The notes under the pieces: generated by a model
Told to the model about the DNA's origin: nothing
Databases searched by the model: none
Seen by the model: the letters and a program-made list of their open reading frames with translations, nothing else
DNA from: Chryseobacterium paridis
Lineage (GTDB): Bacteria > Bacteroidota > Bacteroidia > Flavobacteriales > Weeksellaceae
Direction: 5' to 3'
DNA length: 64,000 nucleotides
Assembly: GCF_016595215.1 (NCBI RefSeq)
Contig: NZ_JAENHK010000007.1
Location: forward strand, 124,001-188,000
Translations under genes and position numbers: made by a program
Part shown: positions 17,927 through 28,017 of the stretch, in pieces
Position numbering within the stretch: the first letter of the stretch is position 1
Layout of the letters: each line of letters starts with the position of its first letter

Positions 17927-18511
17927 TTAGGAAAATAATTCCCTTCTTATTCTGCTTAAACTTTCGGGCTTGATTCCTAAATATGATGAAATGTATTTCA
18001 GCGGAACATTCTTGATGATGTTGGGCTGTTGAGCGATCAGCTTCAGATAGCGTTGTTCGGCTGTAAGCGTAGTCAGATCATTCATTCTTTGTCTGTCTTC
18101 TTCCTGTATCCTTTCAAATAGCTTAATGGTAAAATCTTTTTGAGTTTGACTGGTTTGGGCAGTGGCAGCAGCACTTTCGAATGTAATTCTTAGTAGTTCA
18201 CAGTCTGTGATGCAATGAAGGTTCTGATCAGAAACGGTTTGATTAACAAAATGATAATAAGATGTGAAAAATCTTGGACCATCATTAAGGTCTACAGTAA
18301 CTTCCTCACCATGATCATTCAGATAGAAATTGCGCATCTGGCCTGATACGATAAAATTATGGTATTTGGGGATAGATCCTGCTTTTTCAAGAATAGTATC
18401 TTTTGGAATCCGAATAGGTTTGAAAGTTTCAATGCACTGCATTTTATCAGTTTCGGGCAGTATTACGATTTGTTCTATATACTTAAAAAGAGTTTCATAA
18501 TAATGATCCAT
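17927..18511 (-). CDS. Crp/Fnr family transcriptional regulator
   Basis: A 194-residue protein with an N-terminal cyclic-nucleotide-binding-like beta-barrel (residues about 25-120, including GQMRNFYLNDHGEEVT) and a C-terminal winged helix with YISSYLGIKPESLSRIRREL. The fold matches the Bacteroidota Crp/Fnr group; there are no Fnr-type N-terminal cysteines, and the phosphate-binding Arg-Ser motif for cAMP is not evident, so the effector is unknown. It probably regulates itself and the DUF4386 gene downstream. Confidence 0.92.
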   Translation of the reverse strand: MDHYYETLFKYIEQIVILPETDKMQCIETFKPIRIPKDTILEKAGSIPKYHNFIVSGQMRNFYLNDHGEEVTVDLNDGPRFFTSYYHFVNQTVSDQNLHCITDCELLRITFESAAATAQTSQTQKDFTIKLFERIQEEDRQRMNDLTTLTAEQRYLKLIAQQPNIIKNVPLKYISSYLGIKPESLSRIRRELFS

Positions 18512-18652
18512 TGTATCCAGGTTTTTAATTGCAGAACATACCAGGAAGGTACATTATGTGATCCTTCCCGGTGTGTGGGCTAAACAAATTTAAGTATTTT
18601 ATCTGTTCAAAAGAATGGACATTGTAAAAATAACCGGGAACGATAGCTCCTC

Positions 18653-19165
18653 TTACTTCAGTTCCAGTTCGTATATTTTTGCAGGGAGTGAAAATGCCTT
18701 CAGCGTGGTGTCTTTTACAAAAGAAAATCCAATAGTAGTAAAAAACGAAAGCATAGAATCGTTATCCGCAATACTGATCCAGATACTATCCGTAAAAGTG
18801 ATGGCTGATCTGCTTTTATTCCAAAGGGATTGTCTTACTTCAGCTTGGTCATACTCCGGAAGTATCGCAAAATCAATTATTTCTGTCATCCTTTTTCCTT
18901 CAGGGGAATTGGGGTAAACCGAACCACTTTTAAAAAGACAATAGCCAACAGGCTCATTGTCTGCAAACACCATAATAAGTTGTGTAGACAGATCATTCAG
19001 AACATTGATCATTTTTCTGTATTCTACATGCTCACTAAGATATTCTTCAATTTTTTCTGCAGAAATAATCTCCTGATAAGTGGTTCTGATATATGGTCTC
19101 ATGACAGCAAAAAGATGGTCAATCCCTTGATCTGATCCTACTGTGAATTTTGAAATAATCTCCAT
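18653..19165 (-). CDS. GNAT-like N-acetyltransferase
   Basis: A 170-residue protein weakly recognisable as GNAT: VFADNEPVGYCLFKSG matches the beta2-beta4 core and EIIDFAILPEYDQAEVRQSLW the region that binds acetyl-CoA, although the classical Q/RxxGxG/A loop is degenerate (EYDQAEVR). DSMLSFFTTIGFSFVKD is the usual C-terminal motif. Substrate unknown. It is divergent from the MocR gene, with the intergenic region holding a direct repeat that could be a MocR operator. Confidence 0.6.
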   Translation of the reverse strand: MEIISKFTVGSDQGIDHLFAVMRPYIRTTYQEIISAEKIEEYLSEHVEYRKMINVLNDLSTQLIMVFADNEPVGYCLFKSGSVYPNSPEGKRMTEIIDFAILPEYDQAEVRQSLWNKSRSAITFTDSIWISIADNDSMLSFFTTIGFSFVKDTTLKAFSLPAKIYELELK

Positions 19166-19215
19166 TTAGATTCTATTTTTATTCAAAGCTACACGATTAT
19201 TATACTATACTATGA

Positions 19216-19248
19216 GTACAGTTGGCTACAATTGAATCGGTACAGTTG
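19216..19248 (+). promoter_or_regulatory. Direct repeat, candidate MocR operator
   Basis: GTACAGTTG occurs at 19216-19224 and again at 19240-19248, start-to-start spacing 24 bases, immediately upstream of the promoter of the MocR gene and between divergent genes. MocR-type regulators are known to bind direct repeats at such sites. Confidence 0.45.
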
Positions 19249-19281
19249 TTTTTTAATTGATATTTTATCAGAACACATTTG

Positions 19282-19289
19282 TACATTTG
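19282..19289 (+). promoter_or_regulatory. Promoter -7 element of the mocR-type gene
   Basis: TACATTTG is an exact TAnnTTTG box 21 bases before the ATG; TTG at 19257-19259 could serve as a loosely spaced -33 element. Confidence 0.5.
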
Positions 19290-19309
19290 TTATGAAAAGA
19301 TGAATTGGT

Positions 19310-20725
19310 ATGCAGGCATACAAATATGAGGTTTTTACTTCTGCGATTGAAAGCAACATTAAAAAAGGAATACTAAAGCCAGGAAGCCGTCTTCCTTCTA
19401 CTCGGGAGATTAAAGACAAATATCACCTCAGCATAAGCTCCGTTCAAAGTGGTTATGATTATCTGGTTATAAAAGGATTGGTAAAAAATATTCCACGCTC
19501 TGGCTATTTTGTCGCTTCGGATATACAGCAGCCTATCGCAGAACCTTTATTACATCCATCTTTTGGTCAAAAAAACGAAGCATTCAATAAGAATATTGAA
19601 TTAATTTCAGTTAGAAATAAACCTTCAGAATATGCCTCATTTAATTCAGCCACGCCTACGGATCTATTGGTTCCGCAAAAGCTTATTCTGAGAAAGATGC
19701 AGGAAGTAATCCGGGAGAAGGGAACTTCACTGCTTCGTTATTATCCTGTCAATGGCTCAGGAGAGCTCAAAAATCAGATTGCTGACCGTGCTTGTCAGTA
19801 TGGATGTACATTTAATCCTGAAGAATTAATTATTACAGATGGTGCTCTACAAGCATTGTATATTGCTTTAGCATCTGTAACAAATGCTGGTGATCATATT
19901 GCTGTGGAAAGTCCATGTGTCTTTTCTGTTTTGGAGGTTATTGAAGGTCTAAAACTTAAGGCAATAGAAATTCCTGTTGATAGGGAAGTGGGTTTTGATA
20001 CACAATATTTCAAGGAAGTTTGCCGGGATAATGAGATTAAAGCACTCATTGTTACGCCAAATTTTCATAATCCAACAGGCATTCTTATGACAGATGGTAC
20101 AAAAAAAGAATTGCTTTCCATTGCCACACATTATCAATTTCCTATTATCGAAAACGATATTTATGGAGATCTTTATTTTGGAACCGAAAGACCTTCAAAC
20201 ATTCAAAGTTTTGATGTGGATGGATGGGTAATGACGTTTTCTTCTTTTTCTAAAACTTTAGCTCCAGGTATTCGTTTGGGATGGTTGCACTCAGGCCGGT
20301 TCTATGCACAGACAGAAAGATTGAAATTTTCATTGGGACGATCAGTGGCCCCAATATACCAGGAATTGCTGATTAAACTCCTCAATGACCAGAGCTATGA
20401 TAAGCATTTACGTTCATTCATGAAACAATTACAAAGACAGGCTAAGGAAGTATTAGATACTTTACATACCTATTTTCCGGATGGTTCTTATTTTGGCGTA
20501 CCTCAGGGTGGATACAGTATATGGGGATGTTTGCCAAAAGGGGTGAATATGGAGATGTTCTATGCTTATTGTGAAGATCATCGGATATTATTTACACCTG
20601 GAGAAATTTTTACTCTCACTGACCGGTTGAATCATCATTTCAGAATTATTTTTGCGGAGCGTATCACTCCTCATAGTCTTACGTCACTACAAAATATAGG
20701 TAAAAAGGTAAAAGAGCTTTTGTAA
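19310..20725 (+). CDS. MocR/PdxR-type regulator (GntR HTH fused to class I aminotransferase)
   Basis: A 471-residue fusion. Residues 1-75 are a GntR winged helix (GSRLPSTREIKDKYHLSIS). The rest is a fold-type I PLP aminotransferase domain with NFHNPTGILM, ENDIYGDLYFG and SFSKTLAPGIRLGW, where the Lys of SFSKT should bind PLP. In this family the enzyme-like domain senses PLP or amino acids and controls vitamin B6, GABA or taurine genes. No such genes adjoin; the only divergent neighbour is a GNAT-like gene, which is the natural candidate target together with its own promoter. Confidence 0.92.
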   Translation: MQAYKYEVFTSAIESNIKKGILKPGSRLPSTREIKDKYHLSISSVQSGYDYLVIKGLVKNIPRSGYFVASDIQQPIAEPLLHPSFGQKNEAFNKNIELISVRNKPSEYASFNSATPTDLLVPQKLILRKMQEVIREKGTSLLRYYPVNGSGELKNQIADRACQYGCTFNPEELIITDGALQALYIALASVTNAGDHIAVESPCVFSVLEVIEGLKLKAIEIPVDREVGFDTQYFKEVCRDNEIKALIVTPNFHNPTGILMTDGTKKELLSIATHYQFPIIENDIYGDLYFGTERPSNIQSFDVDGWVMTFSSFSKTLAPGIRLGWLHSGRFYAQTERLKFSLGRSVAPIYQELLIKLLNDQSYDKHLRSFMKQLQRQAKEVLDTLHTYFPDGSYFGVPQGGYSIWGCLPKGVNMEMFYAYCEDHRILFTPGEIFTLTDRLNHHFRIIFAERITPHSLTSLQNIGKKVKELL

Positions 20726-21006
20726 AATATTTTCAATGATAATACATCCTTTTTAGTCTCAATTTTTTAAGATAAAAAGAAGAATTGTGAAATGACATAT
20801 TCCATTATTTTTCTTATCAAATTGTTCCGATCTTTTTTTATTTATTGCATATGTTTTTTCTGGAAAATTTCCCTGACCGTACTTTTTTGCAGAGTAATTT
20901 TACATGATTTATATCACTTAATTATTTTTATTTAATTTTAAAATATCTTTATTGATCACATTTTCAAAGTATTACGATTACCTAACTATTGTTCGTAAAT
21001 TAATAT
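20726..21006. other. AT-rich intergenic region, nothing recognised
   Basis: Nearly 300 bases between the mocR-type gene and the riboswitch promoter. I see no gene, no strong terminator hairpin after the stop and no repeat of the families found elsewhere. Confidence 0.5.
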
Positions 21007-21036
21007 TTTGACGTTTCGATAAAATACCTATATTTA
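21007..21036 (+). promoter_or_regulatory. Promoter of the riboswitch-led catabolic cluster
   Basis: TTTG (21007-21010) is followed after 18 bases by TATATTTA (21029-21036), one mismatch from TAnnTTTG. It lies about 20 bases before the first conserved part of the cobalamin riboswitch, as expected for the start of its leader. Confidence 0.6.
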
Positions 21037-21057
21037 CCACCAAGGAGTTTATTTAGA

Positions 21058-21243
21058 CTTCTTTATCAACCGAAACTGGTTACACTTAGCTGTGAATTAA
21101 AAGGGAATCGTGTGTAAATCACGAACTGTCGCGCAACTGTAAGTAACACTTAAAAGGTTTTTATCAATCAAGGTCCACTGTTCATTTTTTTGAATGGGAA
21201 GGACGATAAAAATTGTTACAAGTCAGGAGACCTGCCTATTTCG
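21058..21243 (+). ncRNA. Cobalamin (adenosylcobalamin) riboswitch
   Basis: The conserved core elements of the cobalamin aptamer are present in order: ACTGGTTACACTTAG..., AAAAGGGAATC (around 21100), the B12-box-like GTCGCGCAACTGTAA (21128-21142) and AAGTCAGGAGACCTGCC (21220-21236) at the 3' side. Spacing and orientation are right for a plus-strand leader. The next plus-strand gene is prpB, 406 bases further. This ties the 2-methylcitrate cycle and valine-degradation genes to B12 status. In most bacteria this aptamer shuts genes off when cobalamin is bound. Confidence 0.93.
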
Positions 21244-21283
21244 AATTGACGATGCTTTCGCGATCTGAAGCTTATAGTCAGGT
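21230..21283 (+). promoter_or_regulatory. Possible expression platform of the riboswitch
   Basis: ATAGTCAGGT (21274-21283) can pair with ACCTGCCTAT of the aptamer 3' end (21230-21239; one mismatch). This would compete with the CAGG-AGA-CCTG hairpin of the aptamer. A switch between the two structures is a plausible read-out. No U-rich terminator follows directly, so control by an unusual mechanism or by later termination is open. Confidence 0.35.
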
Positions 21284-21648
21284 ATGATACGTTATGATGA
21301 CATTGCCCTACACTTTTCTGTGCGCATGATCATGTTAGAGATATTTTTACAAAGTTTACTTTCAAAGTTCTGTTGTACCTATATCTGCCGTATTACCCCT
21401 TTCCATAATTTTCTCTCTTACAAAGTATTGTGAAGTGTATCAACAACTTTTTATGTTGATTTATAAGCATTGAAGGCTGATGGGGACAGTTATATATTTG
21501 AATAATGGTCAAATCACCTGTTCGTCATTCAGTCGTTCATTAATGTTTATAGGTCGTTCAATTAATTTAATAATTTGAAAAAATATATTTTTTTAAATTG
21601 TTGATAATAGGTAGGTTAAATACATTAAAACGAACAATAATATTAAAG
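21284..21648. other. Leader between riboswitch and prpB
   Basis: The stretch holds a 49-codon reading frame (21284-21433, starting ATG ATA CGT) with no recognisable product; it could be a leader peptide or chance. The remainder shows direct GTTCATT/CGTTCAATTAA-like motifs near 21520-21570 but no clear terminator or further gene. Confidence 0.35.
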
Positions 21649-22557
21649 ATGAGTAAAAATGCAAGTTTAGAGTCTGCCGGACTACGGTTCCGGGAGGCAA
21701 TGCAAAAAGAAAATCCTCTTCAGATTGTAGGAGCAATCAATGCCAATCATGCATTGTTAGCACAACAGGCAGGTTTCAATGCTATTTATCTTTCAGGAGG
21801 AGGAGTTGCTGCAGGTTCATTAGGAATTCCTGATCTGGGAATTACAACCCTCGAAGATGTACTAATCGATATTCAACGAATAACCAACGTATGCGATCTG
21901 CCTCTGCTGGTAGATGTAGATACAGGCTTTGGTCCGTCGGCATTTAATGTGGCGAGAACAGTGAAATCACTGATTAAAGCCGGAGCAGCTGCTTTACATA
22001 TTGAAGACCAGGTAGGCGCAAAACGCTGTGGACACCGTCCTGGAAAAGAAGTAGTAAGTAAAGAAGAAATGGTAGACCGGTTAAAAGCAGCAGTGGATGC
22101 AAGGACGGATGAGAATTTCGTCATTGGAGCCAGAACGGATGCTTTTGCCAATGAAGGATTGGATAGAACATTGGAAAGAGCAGTGGCTTATAAAGAGGCT
22201 GGAGCTGATTTTATCTTTGCAGAAGCCGTTCCTGATTTAAGCTATTATCAAAAATTTGTAGATGCAACAGGGATTCCTGTCCTGGCTAATATCACTGAGT
22301 TTGGGATGATCAAAATGTATACTGCAGATGAACTAAAAAACGCCGGAGTAGGTTTGATTTTATATCCACTTTCTGCCTTTCGCGCGGCTAACAAAGCTGC
22401 TCAGAATGTGTATGAACACATCAGAAAGGATGGAACCCAGGCCAATGTATTGGATACCATGCAAACCCGCGATGAACTTTACAAAAGCATCAACTATCAC
22501 GATTACGAACAAAAATTAGATAACCTATTTAAAAACAACAAAGATGTCAATGGATAA
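21649..22557 (+). CDS. prpB: Methylisocitrate lyase PrpB
   Basis: Splits 2-methylisocitrate into pyruvate and succinate, the last step of the 2-methylcitrate cycle. The 302 residues show the isocitrate-lyase-superfamily signature KRCGHR (125-130, active Cys127) and the metal region [10 protein letters not shown] (87-96). KRCGHR is the PrpB variant, not the KKCGH of ICL. ATG at 21649 is chosen because [18 protein letters not shown] matches the family start; the frame is open further upstream to a TTG at 21598 but that adds a non-conserved tail. It overlaps prpC by 14 bases, a sign of coupling. Confidence 0.94.
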   Translation: MSKNASLESAGLRFREAMQKENPLQIVGAINANHALLAQQAGFNAIYLSGGGVAAGSLGIPDLGITTLEDVLIDIQRITNVCDLPLLVDVDTGFGPSAFNVARTVKSLIKAGAAALHIEDQVGAKRCGHRPGKEVVSKEEMVDRLKAAVDARTDENFVIGARTDAFANEGLDRTLERAVAYKEAGADFIFAEAVPDLSYYQKFVDATGIPVLANITEFGMIKMYTADELKNAGVGLILYPLSAFRAANKAAQNVYEHIRKDGTQANVLDTMQTRDELYKSINYHDYEQKLDNLFKNNKDVNG

Positions 22558-23695
22558 TGAGCCTATATTTAAGCCTAAAAAAAGCGTAGCACTTTCAGGG
22601 GTGACAGCTGGTAATACTGCTCTTTGCAGTGTTGGAAAAAGCGGAAATGATCTCCACTACAGAGGTTATGATATTTTGGATCTTGCAGAAAGAGCACAAT
22701 TTGAGGAGGTTGCCTACCTTCTTATTTACGGACAATTACCAACCGGAGCTCAATTAAAAAACTATAAAGCCAAATTAAAATCATTAAGAGGACTGCCTCA
22801 TTCTGTAAGAAATATCCTGAAAAGTATTCCTGCAGCTGCGCACCCGATGGATGTTATGCGGTCAATGGTTTCAGCGATCGGAAGTATTCAGCCTGAAAAA
22901 GATGATCACAATGTGGCAGGAGCACGGGATATTGCAGATAAGTTATTAGCATCATTCAGTTCAGGACTTTTATACTGGTATCATTATACCCATAATGGGA
23001 AAGAGATCGATGTAGAGACGGATGATGACACGATTGGGGGACATTTTCTGCACTTGTTACATGGTAAAAAAGCTCCTGATTCCTGGGTAAAGGCAATGGA
23101 AATATCTCTTAACCTTTATGCGGAACATGAGTTTAATGCTTCTACTTTCACCGCCCGTGTCATTGCGGGTACATCTTCAGATTTCTATTCTTGTATAACA
23201 GGAGCTATTGGTGCTTTAAGAGGTCCTAAACACGGTGGAGCCAATGAAGTGGCTTTCGAAATCCAAAGCCGATACAATTCCCCTGATGAAGCGGAAGAAG
23301 ATATCAAAAAACGTATTGCTAATAAAGAGGTAATTATAGGATTTGGACATCCTGTCTATACCATATCAGATCCACGAAACGTAGTGATCAAAAAAGTGGC
23401 TAAAGAACTTTCCGAGGAAGCTGGTGATATGTTGCTTTATCATATTGCTGAAAGACTGGAAAGCATCATGTGGGAAGAAAAGAAAATGTTCCCGAACCTG
23501 GATTGGTTCTCAGCAGTTTCTTATCACTTGATGGGAGTTCCTACACTTATGTTTACTCCTTTATTTGTTATTTCAAGAGTAACCGGATGGAGTGCCCATA
23601 TCATCGAGCAGAGACAGGATGGGAAAATTATCCGTCCGAGTGCCAATTATACGGGACCTGAAAACAAAGAATTTGTTCCTATCGGAAGCAGATAA
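22544..23695 (+). CDS. prpC: 2-methylcitrate synthase PrpC (citrate synthase family)
   Basis: Condenses propionyl-CoA with oxaloacetate. The 383 residues are typical of the short dimeric citrate synthases used as PrpC. Conserved features are GPKHGGANE with the catalytic His, [12 protein letters not shown] and [23 protein letters not shown] with the C-terminal Arg region. Citrate synthase itself cannot be excluded from sequence alone, but the position between prpB and prpD settles the role. A second ATG lies two codons in. It overlaps prpB by 14 bases; prpD follows after 45 bases. Confidence 0.93.
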   Translation: MSMDNEPIFKPKKSVALSGVTAGNTALCSVGKSGNDLHYRGYDILDLAERAQFEEVAYLLIYGQLPTGAQLKNYKAKLKSLRGLPHSVRNILKSIPAAAHPMDVMRSMVSAIGSIQPEKDDHNVAGARDIADKLLASFSSGLLYWYHYTHNGKEIDVETDDDTIGGHFLHLLHGKKAPDSWVKAMEISLNLYAEHEFNASTFTARVIAGTSSDFYSCITGAIGALRGPKHGGANEVAFEIQSRYNSPDEAEEDIKKRIANKEVIIGFGHPVYTISDPRNVVIKKVAKELSEEAGDMLLYHIAERLESIMWEEKKMFPNLDWFSAVSYHLMGVPTLMFTPLFVISRVTGWSAHIIEQRQDGKIIRPSANYTGPENKEFVPIGSR

Positions 23696-23740
23696 AACAA
23701 TCAATTCTAAATACATACTAATTAAATTTAAAATAAAAAG

Positions 23741-25192
23741 ATGTCATCACACATTTCAAATGAAAGACCACAACCGGATCAAGTACTAAAAGATATTGCA
23801 GATTACGTATTAAACTACGAAATCAAAAATGATTTAGCTTGGAAAACAGCTCATTATTGCCTTTTAGATACGATCGGATGTGGATTAGAAGCTTTAACCT
23901 ATCCTGCATGTACGAAGTTATTGGGACCCATTGTAAAGGGAACTATTGTTCCAAATGGGGCTAAAGTACCTGGTACTCAATTTCAGTTGGATCCGGTTCA
24001 GGCTGCTTTTAATATTGGAGCTATTATCCGTTGGTTGGATTTTAATGATACATGGTTAGCTGCAGAATGGGGACATCCTTCAGATAATTTAGGAGGAATC
24101 TTGGCAACTGCTGATTGGTTGTCAAGAACGAATATCGCAGAAGGAAAAGCTCCTTTGAAAATGAAGCAGGTGCTGGAAGCAATGATCATGGCGCATGAAA
24201 TTCAGGGAGTAATTGCTCTTGAAAATTCATTCAACAGAGTAGGTTTAGATCACGTTTTATTAGTGAAGTTGGCTTCTACGGCCGTTGTAGGGAAATTAAT
24301 CGGATTAAACCGTGATGAGTTGATCAATGCAATTTCATTAGCTTTTGTAGATGGACAATCTTTAAGAACATACCGTCATGCTCCGAATACGGGAAGCCGT
24401 AAGTCTTGGGCGGCAGGAGATGCTACTTCAAGAGCCGTACGTTTAGCATTAATTGCTAAAACAGGTGAAATGGGATATCCTTCTGTATTGACTGCTAAAA
24501 CCTGGGGATTCTATGATGTTTCTTTTAAAGGAAATGAGTTCAAATTCCAACGTGAATACAGTTCTTATGTAATGGAAAATGTATTGTTTAAAATTTCTTT
24601 CCCTGCAGAATTCCATTCTCAAACAGCGGTAGAAGCGGCAATGACATTACATCATAAGCTAAAAGAATTAGGTAAAACGACAGAGGATATTAAGAAAATC
24701 ACCATCCGTACCCATGAGGCAGCGATCCGAATCATCGATAAAAAAGGGCCATTAAATAATCCTGCTGACCGTGACCACGCGATTCAGTATATGGTGGCAG
24801 TACCTCTTATCTATGGAAGATTAACTGCCGCAGATTATGAAGATAATATTGCATCAGATCCAAGAATTGATATCCTACGTGATAAGATAGAATGTGTAGA
24901 AGAAGTTCAGTTTACCACAGATTATCACGATCCTGAAAAACGTTCTATTGCCAATGCATTAACAATAGAATTAAATGATGGAACTGTTCTGGATGAGATA
25001 GTAGTAGAATATCCAATCGGGCATAAAAGAAGAAGAGATGAAGGTATTCCTGAATTGATCAAGAAATATAAAGTGAATCTGGCTCGTATTTTTCCTGAAA
25101 AACAACAAAAACTTGTGTTAGAAAATTCATTAGAATATGATCAACTGATAGGATTGAATGTTAATGAGTTCGTAGACCTTTTGGTTATTTAA
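23741..25192 (+). CDS. prpD: 2-methylcitrate dehydratase PrpD (MmgE/PrpD family)
   Basis: Cofactor-free dehydratase that turns 2-methylcitrate into 2-methyl-cis-aconitate. The 483 residues match PrpD of E. coli type: [17 protein letters not shown] near the N-terminus, [39 protein letters not shown] and [17 protein letters not shown]. Full length. No acnD or prpF is present, so a housekeeping aconitase is expected to hydrate the product. It ends just before the first AT-rich intergenic repeat. Confidence 0.94.
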   Translation: MSSHISNERPQPDQVLKDIADYVLNYEIKNDLAWKTAHYCLLDTIGCGLEALTYPACTKLLGPIVKGTIVPNGAKVPGTQFQLDPVQAAFNIGAIIRWLDFNDTWLAAEWGHPSDNLGGILATADWLSRTNIAEGKAPLKMKQVLEAMIMAHEIQGVIALENSFNRVGLDHVLLVKLASTAVVGKLIGLNRDELINAISLAFVDGQSLRTYRHAPNTGSRKSWAAGDATSRAVRLALIAKTGEMGYPSVLTAKTWGFYDVSFKGNEFKFQREYSSYVMENVLFKISFPAEFHSQTAVEAAMTLHHKLKELGKTTEDIKKITIRTHEAAIRIIDKKGPLNNPADRDHAIQYMVAVPLIYGRLTAADYEDNIASDPRIDILRDKIECVEEVQFTTDYHDPEKRSIANALTIELNDGTVLDEIVVEYPIGHKRRRDEGIPELIKKYKVNLARIFPEKQQKLVLENSLEYDQLIGLNVNEFVDLLVI

Positions 25193-25199
25193 TTAATGC

Positions 25200-25270
25200 A
25201 AAGTAGAAAATTGAAAAAGGAAATTTGATTTTCGTTTTCAATTTTCCACTTTCCACTTTCAATTCACAAC
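25200..25270. repeat. AT-rich intergenic repeat family (AAAGTGGAAAATTGAAA), member 1
   Basis: The gap between prpD and mmsA holds AAGTAGAAAATTGAAAAAGG followed by the reverse-complement form TTTTCAATTTTCCACTTTCC. The two orientations can fold into a long AU hairpin in the transcript. Related tracts fill most of the gaps between the genes downstream. Confidence 0.75.
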
Positions 25271-25276
25271 AATATT

Positions 25277-26773
25277 ATGTCAGAAAAAGTAAAAATATTA
25301 ATCAATGGAGCTTTTATCGAAAGTAAAGCTACCGAACATTTACCTGTTGAAAATCCGGCTAACAGAGAAGTCTTAGCTGAAGTCCCTTTAACGCTATTAT
25401 CAGAAATTGATGAAGCTATAGAGTTTGCAACCGAGGCATTTAAGACCTGGAAAGAATATACGATACCTGAACGTGCAAGGTTATTTCTTTCCTACCAACA
25501 CTTATTAAAACAGCATCAGAAAGAAATTGCTGAAATTCTTTCTAAAGAAAACGGAAAAACTTTTGCCGATGCGATGGGTGATGTATGGCGGGGGATAGAG
25601 GTTGTAGAACATGCTTGTAATATCCCGACATTAATGATGGGTGAAACTGTAGAAAACGTAGCGAGAGCAGTAGACACCTACAGTTATATTCAGCCACTGG
25701 GAGTATGTGTTGGAATTACGCCTTTTAATTTTCCGGCGATGATTCCTCTTTGGATGTTTCCAATGGCAATCGCTTGCGGGAATACATTTATATTAAAACC
25801 TTCAGAGCAGACGCCAATGACTGCTATAAAACTAGCAGAATTGTTTATAGAAGCTGGATTTCCTAAAGGAGTGCTCAACGTAGTTCACGGTTCCAAAGAC
25901 CAGGTGAATCATATTCTGAATCACTCTGAAATTAGAGCTATCTCTTTTGTGGGTTCCGTTCCTGTAGCAGAACATGTGTATCGTACCGGAACGCATAATT
26001 TAAAAAGAGTGCAAGCTTTCGGAGGGGCTAAAAACCATATGGTAGTCATGCCTGATGCGAATAAACAACAGGTGATCAATAACCTCGTGGGAGCATCATG
26101 TGGTGCTGCCGGGCAACGTTGTATGGCAATCAGTGTCGCTGTACTTGTAGGTGAAGCTCAAAACTGGGTGGAAGAAATTAAATCTGCATTAGGTACTATT
26201 AAACCCGGTGTATGGTCTGATGAGTCTGCGGCTTATGGTCCATTAATTAACCAGCAATCCAAAGAAAAAGTATTGCGTTTAATAAAAAGTGGCTACGAAC
26301 AAGGAGCAGAAGTTCTGTTAGATGGAAGCAACTGTACTGTAGAGGGCTATGAAAATGGATATTTTGTAGGGCCTACTTTATTCAGCAATGTATCTGCTGA
26401 CATGGATATTTATAAAGAAGAAATTTTTGGACCTGCTTTATTGTTGATGAAAGCAGATACTTTGGACGAAGCCATTAAGATCATCAATAACAATCCTTAT
26501 GGTAACGGAACTTCCATATTTACCAATTCAGGAGCTGCTGCCCGGAAATTTCAACATGAAATTGAAGTAGGACAAATTGGTATCAATATTCCTATTCCCG
26601 TTCCACTTCCTTTCTTTTCATTCACGGGTTGGCGTAAATCTTTCTTTGGCGACCTGCATTCTTATGGAAAACAAGGAGTACGCTTTTATACCGAAACTAA
26701 AACGATCACAGCACGTTGGTTTGAAGAAGACGTTCCGGGAGGAAATGTCAATATGACGATCGCGCTAAAATAA
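25277..26773 (+). CDS. mmsA: CoA-acylating methylmalonate-semialdehyde dehydrogenase MmsA
   Basis: Converts methylmalonate semialdehyde with CoA and NAD to propionyl-CoA and CO2, the last step of distal valine degradation. 498 residues, the usual length. Catalytic Cys282 lies in [10 protein letters not shown]. The general-base Glu of most aldehyde dehydrogenases is replaced in FGGAKNH, as expected in CoA-acylating members, and [20 protein letters not shown] is the family signature. Its product feeds directly into PrpC encoded upstream. Confidence 0.95.
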   Translation: MSEKVKILINGAFIESKATEHLPVENPANREVLAEVPLTLLSEIDEAIEFATEAFKTWKEYTIPERARLFLSYQHLLKQHQKEIAEILSKENGKTFADAMGDVWRGIEVVEHACNIPTLMMGETVENVARAVDTYSYIQPLGVCVGITPFNFPAMIPLWMFPMAIACGNTFILKPSEQTPMTAIKLAELFIEAGFPKGVLNVVHGSKDQVNHILNHSEIRAISFVGSVPVAEHVYRTGTHNLKRVQAFGGAKNHMVVMPDANKQQVINNLVGASCGAAGQRCMAISVAVLVGEAQNWVEEIKSALGTIKPGVWSDESAAYGPLINQQSKEKVLRLIKSGYEQGAEVLLDGSNCTVEGYENGYFVGPTLFSNVSADMDIYKEEIFGPALLLMKADTLDEAIKIINNNPYGNGTSIFTNSGAAARKFQHEIEVGQIGINIPIPVPLPFFSFTGWRKSFFGDLHSYGKQGVRFYTETKTITARWFEEDVPGGNVNMTIALK

Positions 26774-26799
26774 TACGAATACATTGAAGGTTGATAAGT

Positions 26800-26842
26800 G
26801 CTATACAACTTTTTAACTTTCAATTTTCCACTTTCAACTATA
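26800..26842. repeat. AT-rich intergenic repeat, member 2 (single orientation)
   Basis: CTTTTTAACTTTCAATTTTCCACTTTCAACTAT fills the gap between mmsA and the acyl-CoA dehydrogenase gene. Only the CAATTTTCCACTTTC orientation is present here, so no hairpin forms locally. Confidence 0.7.
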
Positions 26843-26847
26843 CAAAA

Positions 26848-28008
26848 ATGGAGTTTAATCTAAATGAAAATCAACGCGCATTTCAGGATGCGGCGAGAAG
26901 CTTTGCTGAAAAAGAACTGGCGCCCTATGCTTCTGAATGGGATGCTAAAAAGATGTTTCCAAGAGAAGCTATAACCAAAGCTGGTGAACTGGGATTCTGT
27001 GGAATCTATACCAGTGAAGATGCCGGAGGATTAGGATTGTCACGATTGGATGCAGCTATTATTTTTGAAGAGCTGGCTGCTGCATGTCCTTCGACAACGG
27101 CTTATATTACCATTCACAATATGGTTTCCTGGATGATTGATGAATTTGGAAAAGATGAGGTACGGAAGGAAGTGGGTACAAAGTTAGCGTCGGGAGAATT
27201 ATTAGGCTCTTATTGTCTTACTGAACCAGGTTCCGGCTCTGATGCAGCAAGTTTGAAAACTACTGCAATCAAAAAAGGTGACCGATATGTTATCAATGGA
27301 ACGAAAGCATTTATCTCAGGTGCCGGTGAAAGTGATGTTCTCATCGTTATGGCGCGTACCGGAGATTCAACCGCGAAAGGGATTAGTGCTTTTGTTATTC
27401 CTGCTACAACAGAAGGCATTAGTTTTGGAGAAAAAGAAAAGAAATTAGGCTGGAACACACAACCCACACGTTTTGTTTTCCTGGATCACGTGGAAGTTGA
27501 TGAGAGCCATCTTTTAGGAGAGCTGGGTGAAGGATTTAAAATAGCGTTGAAAGGATTAGATGGTGGGAGGATCAATATCGCAACATGCTCTGTAGGAGCA
27601 GCACAAGGAGCAATCAATCAGGCTCAGAGATATATGCATGAAAGGCATCAGTTTGGAAGATCTCTAACCCATTTTCAGTCGTTGCAATTTAAGATTGCCG
27701 ATATGGTTACGGAATTGGTAGCTGCGCGTCAGATGGTACACCTTGCTGCTTTTAAATTAGATTCCAAAGATGTTAACGCTCTTACCTATTGCGCAATGGC
27801 TAAGCGGTTAGCAACAGATATGTGCTTTAATATCTGCAATGAAGCATTACAGATATTAGGAGGTTATGGATGCACACAGGATTTTCCTGTAGAAAGGCTT
27901 ATGCGGGATGCCAGAGTACATCAGATCGTAGAAGGAACTAACGAAATTATGAAACTCGTTATTTCCAGAAAAATATTGGAAGAAGGAGCTACTTTACAAA
28001 TCAGATAA
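26848..28008 (+). CDS. Acyl-CoA dehydrogenase, probably isobutyryl-CoA dehydrogenase
   Basis: FAD enzyme of 386 residues expected to oxidise isobutyryl-CoA to methacrylyl-CoA. SYCLTEPGSGSDAASL and WNTQPTRFVF are flavin-contacting motifs, GGYGCTQDFPVERLMRDARV is the C-terminal signature and the catalytic Glu is in VEGTNEI. Context of valine genes indicates an ACAD8-like role; other short branched substrates are possible. ATG at 26848 is chosen; the frame is open further upstream (TTG at 26791) but those codons are merely the repeat tract. Confidence 0.92.
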   Translation: MEFNLNENQRAFQDAARSFAEKELAPYASEWDAKKMFPREAITKAGELGFCGIYTSEDAGGLGLSRLDAAIIFEELAAACPSTTAYITIHNMVSWMIDEFGKDEVRKEVGTKLASGELLGSYCLTEPGSGSDAASLKTTAIKKGDRYVINGTKAFISGAGESDVLIVMARTGDSTAKGISAFVIPATTEGISFGEKEKKLGWNTQPTRFVFLDHVEVDESHLLGELGEGFKIALKGLDGGRINIATCSVGAAQGAINQAQRYMHERHQFGRSLTHFQSLQFKIADMVTELVAARQMVHLAAFKLDSKDVNALTYCAMAKRLATDMCFNICNEALQILGGYGCTQDFPVERLMRDARVHQIVEGTNEIMKLVISRKILEEGATLQIR

Positions 28009-28017
28009 CTATGCAAT

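Noticed and set aside
21598..21648. TTG start of prpB
   Set aside because: Adds residues with no counterpart in PrpB; ATG at 21649 gives the normal family start.
26791..26847. Longer N-terminus of the acyl-CoA dehydrogenase starting at a TTG
   Set aside because: The extra residues (FNFQFSTFNY) are the translation of the intergenic repeat, not part of the family.
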